Of a stretch of 22,661 bases of DNA, positions 1-6,925 are shown in pieces. Numbering within the stretch: position 1 is the stretch's first letter; every line of letters starts with the position of its first letter. The position numbers and the translations under genes were made by a program. Origin of the DNA: Rhodocyclaceae bacterium UBA1310 (lineage in GTDB: Bacteria > Pseudomonadota > Gammaproteobacteria > Burkholderiales > Rhodocyclaceae); NCBI GenBank assembly GCA_002307175.1, contig DBTS01000090.1, forward strand, positions 18,450 to 41,110. The letters are read 5' to 3'. The notes under the pieces are model-generated. The model was not told where the DNA came from. It saw only the letters and a list, made by a program, of their open reading frames with translations, and did not search any database.

Positions 1-1031
1 CCGTGATAGCGCAGGCCGCCGGCATGGAAACCGGGTGGTGTGAAGGTGGAGCCTAGTGTGTGCATCTTCATGAGCGGCGTCATGTGCGCCGTGTCGCCAA
101 AATCGTAGGCGAATTTGCCACGCGTGAGGCTTGGGCAGGCTGCCGGCTCCACTGCCACGAAGCGGCGCCTGCCATGCTCACCGCGCAATTGCTGGCCCAG
201 AAACGGAAAGGCCAGCCCCGCAAAGTTTGAGCCACCTCCGGTACAGCCGATGATCACGTCGGGGTCGGCGTCGGCCATCTCCATCTGCAGGATCGCCTCC
301 TGGCCCACAATGGTCTGGTGCAGCAACACATGGTTGAGCACCGAGCCCAGCGCATATTTGGTCTGCTTGTCACCCGCAGCGACTTCTACCGCCTCCGAGA
401 TCGCCAAGCCGAGCGACCCCATGTAGGCCGGGTTTTCTGCGAGCACAGCGCGCCCGGCAGCCGTTGTGGGCGAGGGCGAGGGGATGCAGCGGGCGCCCCA
501 GGTTTCCATCATGGCGCGGCGGTAAGGCTTCTGGTCGTAGGAAACGCGTACCTGATACACCGTCACGTCGATACCGAACAGGCTGCCCGCAAACGCCAGT
601 GAGGAACCCCACTGGCCGGCACCGGTCTCGGTGGTAAGTTTCCGGATACCTTCCTGGGCGTTGTACCACGCCTGGGGTACGGCGGAGTTCGGTTTGTGGC
701 TGCCGGCTGGGGAAACACCTTCGTACTTGAAGAAGATCTTTGCCGGTGTACCCAGCGCCTGCTCCAGCCTGCGCGCGCGGTAAAGCGGGCTGGGGCGCCA
801 CATGCGAAACACTTCGCGCACGGGTGCGGGGATGTCGATATAGCGCTCCTGCGACATTTCCTGCGCGATGATGGCCTTGCAGAACAGAGGCTCAAAATCG
901 TCCGCACTTGCCGGCTGGCCGGTGCCCGGGTGCAGCGGCGGGGCCATTGGCACCGGCAGGTCAGCAGCAATGTTGTACCAGTGCCCCGGCAGACGGGCCT
1001 CTTCCAGCAGATAACGGTTACGGTCAGGCAT
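1..1031 (-). CDS. trpB: TrpB2-type tryptophan synthase beta chain (PLP enzyme), C-terminus cut by window edge
   Basis: Known role of the family: PLP-dependent condensation of indole with serine to give tryptophan in the cytoplasm. The 343 visible residues include the PLP lysine in AGSHKPNSAV (Lys113) and the glycine-rich phosphate loop GCTGGGSN (residues 262-269). The long N-terminal extension before the PLP lysine and the SHKPN rather than AHK.N motif point to the TrpB2 branch, not the TrpA-partnered TrpB1. About 100 C-terminal residues lie beyond position 1. The start ATG at 1031 is preceded by AGGAG at good spacing. No trpA or other trp gene is adjacent, as is usual for TrpB2, which often stands alone and may act as an indole-salvage enzyme. 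The family call is firm; the exact physiological substrate is inferred. Confidence 0.88.
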   Translation of the reverse strand, partial: MPDRNRYLLEEARLPGHWYNIAADLPVPMAPPLHPGTGQPASADDFEPLFCKAIIAQEMSQERYIDIPAPVREVFRMWRPSPLYRARRLEQALGTPAKIFFKYEGVSPAGSHKPNSAVPQAWYNAQEGIRKLTTETGAGQWGSSLAFAGSLFGIDVTVYQVRVSYDQKPYRRAMMETWGARCIPSPSPTTAAGRAVLAENPAYMGSLGLAISEAVEVAAGDKQTKYALGSVLNHVLLHQTIVGQEAILQMEMADADPDVIIGCTGGGSNFAGLAFPFLGQQLRGEHGRRRFVAVEPAACPSLTRGKFAYDFGDTAHMTPLMKMHTLGSTFTPPGFHAGGLRYH

Positions 1032-1371
1032 CAGGATTCTCCTACGGTTGAAAATTCACTGAAGCTGTTCATGATCTTGTTGCGAAGGCGTGATCAGGCC
1101 TCATGCGCTGCTCTTCAGCCCGCTGACGTCTTCTCGCTACAGATCGTGAACAGCTCTACAGAAGGCAAAGACGCCTCCTGTGGACAGGAGAAAGCCATGG
1201 TCATATAAAAGCCGCCCACGGGACCCTTCAAGCAGAAAGCGTCATGACAATGCAATCTTACCTTGCCGGTACGCTGGTGCGTGGGGCTTTTACTGCACAA
1301 AACGAGCGGTGATCAAAACGCGCCTTGCTGAAAGTTTTTTGGCACGGTTCGTGTGTTGGGTTTGTTATCTA

Positions 1372-1388
1372 TGCATCAGATGTGTGCA
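1372..1388. promoter_or_regulatory. NtrC-like enhancer site, distal
   Basis: TGCATCAGATGTGTGCA agrees with the NtrC consensus TGCACC-N4-TGGTGCA at 10 of 13 specified positions, including the outer TGCA/TGCA arms. Its centre is about 171 bases upstream of the predicted amtB transcription start. The centre-to-centre distance to the proximal site is 53 bp, close to five helical turns, so two dimers would lie on the same DNA face. This is a pattern match, not a tested site. Confidence 0.55.
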
Positions 1389-1424
1389 TAAGAAATTTTT
1401 AACGTGCGCGAATTTGGAGGTTAA

Positions 1425-1441
1425 TGCACCCAAATCGTGCT
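1425..1441. promoter_or_regulatory. NtrC-like enhancer site, proximal
   Basis: TGCACCCAAATCGTGCT matches the NtrC consensus at 11 of 13 specified positions, with near-perfect GCAC/GTGC half-sites. It lies about 118 bases upstream of the predicted start site, the usual distance for an enhancer acting on a sigma-54 promoter. Together with the distal site and the -24/-12 element it gives a complete nitrogen-limitation control region for amtB. Confidence 0.6.
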
Positions 1442-1524
1442 TTTCTGGATATTGATTCCCAAATGAAGTGCATAACACTTTCGGCATACTAAATTAAGCT
1501 TATGATTTGCAAGGATATAAATAA

Positions 1525-1540
1525 TGGCCTGTTTTGTGCT
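1525..1540 (+). promoter_or_regulatory. Putative sigma-54 (-24/-12) promoter of amtB
   Basis: TGGCCTGTTTTGTGCT has the diagnostic GG-N10-GC spacing of sigma-54 promoters and matches TGGCAC-N5-TTGCW at 8 of 11 positions. The predicted transcript starts near 1551, leaving a short leader that contains the GGAG ribosome site at 1564-1567. Being downstream of two NtrC-like sites raises confidence. The -24 half (TGGCCT) and first -12 base are not perfect, so moderate promoter strength is expected. Confidence 0.6.
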
Positions 1541-1573
1541 TAAAGCTCCGCCATTGTGCAAATGGAGTCCAAT

Positions 1574-2779
1574 ATGGAGCAGCTGAAAACGTCGGCAGAC
1601 GTATTGTTCATTCTTTTAGGCGCCATCATGGTGCTGGCAATGCATGCCGGTTTTGCGTTTCTGGAGTTGGGAACGGTACGGCGCAAAAACCAGGTTAATG
1701 CTCTGGTCAAAATTCTGGCCGATTTCTGTGTGTCGACCATTGCTTATTTCTTCATCGGGTACGGTGTAGCGTATGGCGTGCACTTCTTCAGTAGCGCCTC
1801 CACGCTGGCTGTTGCCAGTGGCTATGGGTTGGTCAAGTTCTTCTTCCTGCTGACCTTTGCCGCCGCCATTCCCGCCATCATTTCCGGCGGTATTGCCGAG
1901 CGTGCGCGCTTTTCGCCGCAGATGGCAGCCACTTTCGCACTGGTTGGCCTGGTCTACCCCTTCTTTGAAGGCATCGCCTGGAACGACAACTTCGGCATAC
2001 AGCCGTGGGTCGAACATGTCTTTGGCTACAAGTTCCATGACTTCGCCGGCAGCGTCGTTGTTCACGCTGTTGGCGGCTGGATCGGCCTTGTCGCAGTACT
2101 CCTGCTCGGTGCCCGCACAGGCCGCTACCGCAAGGATGGCGCCATGTCCGCACACCCGCCCTCAAGCATTCCTTTCCTTGCCCTGGGCGCCTGGATTCTC
2201 ACCGTTGGTTGGTTCGGTTTCAACGTGATGAGCGCGCAGACGCTTGATAAGGTCACCGGTCTCGTCGCCGTGAACTCCCTGATGGCCCTGGTTGGCGGCA
2301 CGCTCGCTGCGCTGGCTGCCGGCAAGAACGACCCCGGCTTCGTCCATAACGGCCCGCTCGCCGGGCTGGTGGCTGTCTGTGCCGGCTCCGATATCATGCA
2401 CCCGCTCGGTGCACTCGTCGTCGGCGGTGTCGCCGGTGCACTGTTTGTCTACATGTTCACGCTGGTGCAAAACCGTCTGAAGATCGATGACGTCCTCGGC
2501 GTCTGGCCGCTGCACGGCATGTGTGGCGCCTGGGGGGGCATTGCTGCCGGCATCTTCGGCCAGACAGCACTCGGCGGTATGGGCGGCGTCAGCTTCTGGG
2601 CCCAGGTCCTCGGAACCCTCGGCGGTATTGTCGTCGCTCTGGTCGGCGGCGGCATCGTCTACGGCATTCTCAAGAAGACCGTTGGCATTCGCCTAGATGC
2701 AGAAGAAGAATTCAATGGCGCTGACATCAGCATCCACAAGATCGGCACCGCTTCTTCCGACGCGGAAGGGCCGTGGTGA
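1574..2779 (+). CDS. amtB: Ammonium transporter, Amt/MEP/Rh family
   Basis: Inner-membrane channel for ammonium/ammonia uptake under nitrogen limitation; the family works as a trimer. The 401-residue product is hydrophobic along its length (about 11 membrane segments) and carries the family signature around DFAGSVVVHAVGG, with the twin pore histidines at His164 and His314 (WPLHGMCGAWGG). The ATG at 1574 is preferred over the in-frame GTG 1556 and ATG 1562 because GGAG lies six bases before it. The C-terminal tail (EEEFNGADISIHKIG) is the form seen in one Amt branch, not the enteric AmtB tail. There is no glnK next to it, although GlnK normally gates AmtB. The TGA stop coincides with the inferred end of an IS3 remnant, so the last few residues may have been replaced. 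Confidence 0.95.
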   Translation: MEQLKTSADVLFILLGAIMVLAMHAGFAFLELGTVRRKNQVNALVKILADFCVSTIAYFFIGYGVAYGVHFFSSASTLAVASGYGLVKFFFLLTFAAAIPAIISGGIAERARFSPQMAATFALVGLVYPFFEGIAWNDNFGIQPWVEHVFGYKFHDFAGSVVVHAVGGWIGLVAVLLLGARTGRYRKDGAMSAHPPSSIPFLALGAWILTVGWFGFNVMSAQTLDKVTGLVAVNSLMALVGGTLAALAAGKNDPGFVHNGPLAGLVAVCAGSDIMHPLGALVVGGVAGALFVYMFTLVQNRLKIDDVLGVWPLHGMCGAWGGIAAGIFGQTALGGMGGVSFWAQVLGTLGGIVVALVGGGIVYGILKKTVGIRLDAEEEFNGADISIHKIGTASSDAEGPW

Positions 2780-3175
2780 CCCATCCTAATTTTGCGCGCA
2801 GATTGATCGCTGCAACAGACGCCCGATGAACCTCGTCGGGCGTTTTCATGTTCAGCGCTAAATGCGGTCTTTGCTGGTTGTAGATCTTTACCGATTCATC
2901 GACCATTTTCCGAGCTTGTTTCAGGTTCGCTGGGCGGTGTAACAGCAACTCGTTTTTCAGAATACCATTGACTCTCTCTGCCAGTGCATTCTGGTTGTAG
3001 TCATAGCCGTCGGTCATTGAACAGCGAGCGCCGTGTTGTGTGTGCAGTTTCTGATATTCCTCCGAGCATTACTGGATGCCCCGGTCTGAGTGGTGAATCA
3101 ATTCCTGCGTGGTCTGGCGTGCCTTGAGCGCCATTTTGAATGGCTTGGCTCACCTGCCGCGCATGCAGTGAATCG
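2777..3175 (-). pseudogene. IS3-family transposase (orfB) C-terminal remnant
   Basis: The minus strand encodes the end of an IS3-type DDE transposase: HHSDRGIQ, then CSEEYQKLH, NALAERVNGILKNELL and YNQQRPHLALNMKTPDEVH, which include the last acidic residue region and the usual C-terminal box. The gene is dead. A TAA (3071-3069) interrupts it where a Tyr codon is expected after GIQ, and one extra base near 3135 shifts the frame before MALKARQ. Nothing recognisable of orfA or the orfB N-terminus remains. The bases TGACCCATCCTAATTTTG from 2777 look like an IS terminal end beginning TG; they supply the amtB stop codon. The end assignment is inference. Confidence 0.75.
2819..2846 (+). terminator. 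Rho-independent terminator downstream of amtB
   Basis: ACGCCCGA (2819-2826) and TCGGGCGT (2836-2843) form a perfect 8-bp GC-rich stem with a 9-base loop, followed by TTTT on the plus strand. It is 40 bases after the amtB stop and lies inside the 3' part of the IS3 orfB remnant, so the insertion appears to have provided the terminator. Confidence 0.6.
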
Positions 3176-3366
3176 TGGGTGTTACAAAAACCATCGAGGG
3201 TGATGGTCCGCATAGAACCGCCACCGTCAATCAGCGCTGCATTACCTTCAACTTCGGGTCCGCGACGTTTCCAGCTCGTGTTTCGCCGGATCAGCTCGAA
3301 CAATTGCGTCGCGGTGACCGATGGAAATATCTTGCCGAATGCGGCAGACTTGATGAAGTGGCGGAT

Positions 3367-3450
3367 GCCTGTCTCTTTGGCCAGGCTCTCGAACCCGGTT
3401 CGCGGAATCAGCCTGAGTATTTGGCTAAACATGCTGCATGATGCTTTCAC
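3367..3450 (-). pseudogene. N-terminal fragment of an IS4-like transposase
   Basis: A GTG start at 3450 with a strong AAGGAG ribosome site 7 bases before it opens a frame beginning VKASCSMFSQILRLIPRTGF, continuing ESLAKETG. The FSQIL.LIPR..FE.L..E pattern resembles the N-terminal domain of IS4-family transposases. Beyond residue ~28 the similarity is lost. The frame runs on through unrecognised sequence (about 3366-3176) and then into the IS3 orfB remnant, ending at 3001. The catalytic DDE region is absent, so this is a truncated element. The family is judged from a short stretch only. Confidence 0.45.
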
Positions 3451-3745
3451 GTTGGGTCTCCTTCGGCTCGGGGTAGATGAGTTTGCTCGCTCGTCATACC
3501 ATACTCCGTTGGATGATCCAAAGTCATAACCTGTTTTGGATATGAGTGATTGTCAATGTCACGTGGCGTGGGTGTCGAAGTGCTGATTCCGGATGTTGTC
3601 CAGAAGACTTCCCTGTTTTTCTGGACAAGCAGTTGATTCCGCTGAATTTGTGAGCGCCGCTCGCGCAAGCGCCGTGTTTCCGCCAAGATAGCTTGTAAGG
3701 GAGAGACCTTTCCGCATTTATTCTCAATTCTCTTGATGAGTCTAT

Positions 3746-3828
3746 TGGCGAGTATCCACCTCCGTATCTTCTGAAGATTACCGCAGCGCCTGTATGCCCC
3801 ATCTGGTTTGCGAAGTAGCCCGATTGGT
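3746..3828 (-). pseudogene. Tyrosine recombinase (phage-type integrase) C-terminal remnant
   Basis: Directly after the chemoreceptor stop codon the minus strand reads GYFANQMGHTGAAVIFRRYG, which matches the last conserved box of phage integrases: a QMGH motif with the box histidine, then the nucleophilic Tyr ten residues on. Nothing upstream remains because the chemoreceptor coding sequence takes over, and downstream the frame continues only as unrecognised sequence to about 3524. This is an isolated scar, not an active integrase. It suggests that a prophage or island once sat here. The match covers about 25 residues. Confidence 0.55.
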
Positions 3829-5448
3829 CTAGAGATGAAAGCGCGCAGCCGCTTCATGCAGTTCCCGGGCAAGTCCGTTGAGGTTGCGCACCTGATCGTA
3901 GGCTTGATGCACAGAAGCGTCGGATTCCTCGGCCATCTGCGCAATAGCTTCAATGTTGTCTGCGATGGCGTTGGCTGCCTGACTCTGTTCAGCCGATGCA
4001 TCTGCCACGCTCTGGATCATCCTGACGCTGGAATGCGTGCCGTCCAATATTTCCCTCAGTGAATCGGCTGCTTTCTCTGTGAGGTCGACACCTGCCTGAA
4101 TCTGCAAGCTGACCACATCCATCTGTGTGGCAGCGCGGTTGGTATCTTCTCGTACTGCACGGATGGTCTTCATAATGTTTTCGGTGGCGGCAGCAGTTCG
4201 CTCGGCAAGCTTGCGTACTTCATCCGCCACTACCGCAAAACCTCGACCTTGTTCGCCGGCGCGGGCGGCTTCAATATTGGCATTCAGCGCGAGAAGGTTG
4301 GTCTGCTCGGCGATCTCCTTGATGGCCGTGCTCATGCTGTCAATCTCGCGGGAACGGTCTACGAGTCCTCTGACAATACCTGTGGCCGCGTGCACGTTTG
4401 TGGAGATGTTGCGGATTTCACTGGCAGCTTCCCTGGCACGGCTTTCACCGTCGGCTGACAGCGTAGCCGCCGCAGTCGCGTTGCGCATGGTGCTTTGTGC
4501 GCTCTCGGAAATGTGTGCGACGCTGACCGTCATCTCTTCGACGGCTGCCGCAGTCGAGCTAGTGGATTCGGAACTGCTGCGGGAACTCTGCCGAACCTGC
4601 TCCATCTGCTGGCTTAGCGTGCCGGTCGCAGTTTCCAGGCGCACGGAGGCATCACCGAAATGTTCCACCATCTCGCGCAGGTTCTGCTGCATCGTATGCA
4701 TTGCCCCCAATAGGCTGTCAGTCCTGCCGCGTACTTCGATGGGGGTAGCCAAATTTCCATCGGCGATATTCTTGGCAATCCTTGCAGCGTATTGTGGCTC
4801 GCCACCAAGCTGATTGAGAATCCGGCGAGCCAGACCAAAACCAAAGAAGGCGAGAACAGCCAGAAGAACAATGCCGATGCTCAGGAAACGCAACGCGCTG
4901 CGCCAGAATGCGGTATCCACATCATCGACGAATGAGCCTGATATGATGATCCAGCCCCACGGTTCGAAGCGTGAGAAGCTGTTGAGCTTGGGGAGTTTCG
5001 GTGCGTCAGGCGGAGAACCAGGGCGTGCCGACAGCACGGTCATGTAGCCGAAGCGGTTCTGGCTGGACAGATAGGCATCATAGGCTTCGGAAGTCGGGTG
5101 CCCGTCAGCCTGTTTGCCATTGTCTTTTTTCCCCAGAATACTCGGATTTGGCGAGATATTCTGGATGCCTTCGTAGGTTCGGGAACTGATGTAATCACTG
5201 CCACTGTACATGGCAGTGAGCACCTCGGCCGTGCGTTGCTGTGCTTCCGCCTGACTCATCGTGCCTTTAGTCTCCAGCGCATGGAAATGCTCTGCGACCT
5301 TGACTGCCAGACCAACAACCTTTTCGTTGGCCGCCTGATGTTGTGCAAGCATGGTGGTACGCTGCCGCTCTAGTGACACACCGACGATGGCAAGCATGGC
5401 GAGTATGCAGGCGCCGATCAGCAGCCCGATTTGCGTGCGTAAAGACAT
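3829..5448 (-). CDS. Methyl-accepting chemotaxis protein with Cache sensor
   Basis: Inner-membrane chemoreceptor that passes ligand binding to CheA/CheW. Of 539 residues, 6-26 form the first membrane segment and about 27-185 the periplasmic single-Cache-type sensor, which includes the FEPWGWIIISGSF strand typical of sCache_2. The second membrane segment is about 187-207, HAMP about 208-260, and the cytoplasmic coiled-coil has its highly conserved hairpin tip at about 377-418 (EQTNLLALNANIEAARAG). There is no C-terminal CheR/CheB-tethering pentapeptide; the protein ends AARFHL. The start ATG at 5448 has only a weak AAAGGG ribosome site. It follows the porin gene on the same strand with 158 bases between, and may or may not be cotranscribed. 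Family certain; ligand unknown (sCache_2 receptors often bind small carboxylates). Confidence 0.93.
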   Translation of the reverse strand: MSLRTQIGLLIGACILAMLAIVGVSLERQRTTMLAQHQAANEKVVGLAVKVAEHFHALETKGTMSQAEAQQRTAEVLTAMYSGSDYISSRTYEGIQNISPNPSILGKKDNGKQADGHPTSEAYDAYLSSQNRFGYMTVLSARPGSPPDAPKLPKLNSFSRFEPWGWIIISGSFVDDVDTAFWRSALRFLSIGIVLLAVLAFFGFGLARRILNQLGGEPQYAARIAKNIADGNLATPIEVRGRTDSLLGAMHTMQQNLREMVEHFGDASVRLETATGTLSQQMEQVRQSSRSSSESTSSTAAAVEEMTVSVAHISESAQSTMRNATAAATLSADGESRAREAASEIRNISTNVHAATGIVRGLVDRSREIDSMSTAIKEIAEQTNLLALNANIEAARAGEQGRGFAVVADEVRKLAERTAAATENIMKTIRAVREDTNRAATQMDVVSLQIQAGVDLTEKAADSLREILDGTHSSVRMIQSVADASAEQSQAANAIADNIEAIAQMAEESDASVHQAYDQVRNLNGLARELHEAAARFHL

Positions 5449-5606
5449 AATGGATGACCCTTTGTGTTTTTTCTTGGCGATGCCGCGCGGGGTGTGACCC
5501 CTCCCGGCTTATAGCCAGTGGCGTATTGGCGCGATGGAGGCGTCTTCCCGGCTCTGCCGCGATACCGTGACCGGTGTACGCGTGCAGGCCGGTTTTCAAG
5601 CGAAAC

Positions 5607-6770
5607 TCAGAATTCCTTGACGAGCCCGATACGCGTGAGGCGCATGTCCTGCTTGGTCCAGGTCCCCATGAATCCGGAGTTTGTGCCCGTGTACTTGACG
5701 GAAGATCCGCTGGCGTCGTTGCGATCGAAATCGTCCTTCTCATAGGCGGCAAAGACGTACACGCTCTTGGAGAGGTTGTACGAGGCCCCGAACATCCAGC
5801 TCTTGCCGCTGTTGCGGCTGTCGCCAAGGTCGTTCAAGTGGGCGCGGGCAGCGCCGATCTGCAGGCGGTCGTTCCAGTTGTAGGCAATCAGGAAGTTAGT
5901 GTTCTTTTCCTTGAAGATGCCGTTTGATCCGGTAGAGGCCGCATCGCCGAAGCCCTTGTAGATGTTGTAGTTGGCGGCGATCTTGAGGTGTGGGATGGGA
6001 TAGATGTTTACGTAATGCTCGGCATAGTGCAGCCCGTTGCGTGAATACGGATCGGCGCCTTGGACCGTAGTGCGCTTGTGGACGCGGGAGAATCCCCAGT
6101 TCATCCATTTGCCGATCTGGCCTGTCTGCGAAATAGCCATTGCGTCGCCCGACGTGGTGCTGTCGACATCGCTGCTGCCGGATTTGCGATTATCGCCCAT
6201 GGCGTAGGAGCCCTTGATGCGGGCCTTGACGTCACCCACCTGGAGGATCGGGGAGTCGTATTCTGTCACGCGGCTGGTCAGGGCATCCCCACGTTTCTGG
6301 GAGAGCCCGTACTTGACGATTTCCAGATCCTTGAGCAGGTTCATGTCGGCACGTTCTTCATAGTCCCAGTATTGGTGGTTGACCATGTTCATCACGCCCC
6401 AGCGCAGGGTGCCGTAGGGCGATACGAGGTAGAGGGCCTTGCGGTCATTGCTGTTGAGGCCCCCCGTGGTGGTGGCATTCTTGCCTTCCTCAATGGTGCC
6501 GAAGCGCAGATCCAGTTCGACGATTGCCGACCATCCCGGGGCCAGCGTCTCGGTGGCACGCATGAGGATCGCCGAGGTGGAGGCCGAGCCGTCCCCCATC
6601 GTTTCCTGAGTGGTACCGCCGGCGCTGGTGCCATTGGCATTGTCCGGCTTGCCGTAATGAATGAACTGGTAGCCCATATCGTAACGGCCACCGATCCAGA
6701 ACGATGATTCCGCGCTGGCATAGCCGGAGGCGAGTGCTGCGATGGCGAGGGCGATTGCTTGTTTCTGCAT
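5607..6770 (-). CDS. Gram-negative general porin
   Basis: Outer-membrane beta-barrel for diffusion of small solutes. The 387-residue precursor has a clear signal peptide (MQKQAIALAIAALASGYASA, cleavage before ESS). The mature protein is an alternating amphipathic-strand protein rich in Gly, Asn and Tyr, and ends in Phe (LTRIGLVKEF), the usual BAM recognition signature. Length and style fit the porin_4/OmpC-like trimeric porins of betaproteobacteria. ATG 6770 follows AGGAGAAAA. It lies downstream of the GH31 gene on the same strand but beyond a strong hairpin, so it may have its own promoter. By position it is the likely outer-membrane entry for the glycoside handled by the next two genes; this is inference. 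Confidence 0.9.
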   Translation of the reverse strand: MQKQAIALAIAALASGYASAESSFWIGGRYDMGYQFIHYGKPDNANGTSAGGTTQETMGDGSASTSAILMRATETLAPGWSAIVELDLRFGTIEEGKNATTTGGLNSNDRKALYLVSPYGTLRWGVMNMVNHQYWDYEERADMNLLKDLEIVKYGLSQKRGDALTSRVTEYDSPILQVGDVKARIKGSYAMGDNRKSGSSDVDSTTSGDAMAISQTGQIGKWMNWGFSRVHKRTTVQGADPYSRNGLHYAEHYVNIYPIPHLKIAANYNIYKGFGDAASTGSNGIFKEKNTNFLIAYNWNDRLQIGAARAHLNDLGDSRNSGKSWMFGASYNLSKSVYVFAAYEKDDFDRNDASGSSVKYTGTNSGFMGTWTKQDMRLTRIGLVKEF

Positions 6771-6885
6771 GGTTTTCTCCTGAGTGTGTAGATGTTCCGG
6801 AAACTATTTTTATGGTATTTGAATATTCTGGAGGCGCAGCAGGTTCCGGCATGCTGCGCCAACTGGGGGCAAATCAAAGGTGGCC

Positions 6886-6914
6886 GCTTGTGGCCGAATT
6901 TGGCGGCCACAAGC
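6886..6914 (-). terminator. Hairpin terminator after the GH31 gene
   Basis: GCTTGTGGCC (6886-6895) and GGCCACAAGC (6905-6914) form a perfect 10-bp stem with a 9-base loop, beginning 12 bases past the GH31 stop on the minus strand. The following TTTGATTT is only a broken U-tract, so termination may be partial, leaving some read-through into the porin gene. Confidence 0.6.
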
Positions 6915-6925
6915 TGTCAGGCGGT

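Larger units (their letters stand above)
1032..1573. other. Divergent intergenic region between trpB-like and amtB
   Basis: About 540 bases separate the two divergent start codons, and I see no convincing gene in them. The right half (1372-1540) holds the nitrogen-control elements listed separately. The left half (1040-1320), which would be the untranslated leader of the trpB-like gene on the minus strand, contains a 6-bp hairpin (CTCCTG/CAGGAG, 1175-1190). Its other short inverted repeats match no riboswitch or T-box that I recognise. A possible 61-codon minus-strand reading frame (1300-1115) has no Trp codons and no clear ribosome site, so I do not call an attenuator peptide. Confidence 0.5.
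2780..3828. other. Mobile-element graveyard between amtB and the chemoreceptor
   Basis: No intact gene is supported across about 1.05 kb. The sequence is a patchwork of the IS3 orfB end, an IS4-like start and an integrase tail described separately, joined by about 190 bases (3176-3366) and 300 bases (3451-3745) that I cannot assign. Open frames on both strands here differ in composition from the neighbouring genes and lack ribosome sites apart from the IS4-like GTG. Confidence 0.65.

Noticed and set aside
1115..1300. 61-codon minus-strand frame as a trp leader peptide
   Set aside because: It has no Trp codons, no ribosome site and no terminator/antiterminator pair that I can draw.
1340..1355. 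TGGCACGGTTCGTGTG as the amtB sigma-54 promoter
   Set aside because: The -24 half is perfect but the -12 dinucleotide is GT instead of GC, and it lies upstream of both NtrC-like sites, over 200 bases from the start codon. The 1525 element fits better.
1496..1511. TTTGCA at 1506-1511 as a -12 element
   Set aside because: At the required spacing the -24 half reads AAGC without GG.
1616..2155. Long minus-strand frames inside amtB
   Set aside because: These are antisense shadows of a clearly coding membrane protein, with unnatural composition.
3140..3529. 129-codon plus-strand frame as a hypothetical gene
   Set aside because: It runs antisense to the IS3/IS4-like remnants, has no ribosome site and matches no protein family that I know.
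5489..5501. GGGG-TGTGA-CCCC as the porin terminator
   Set aside because: Four-base stem, more than 100 bases past the porin stop and without a U-tract.
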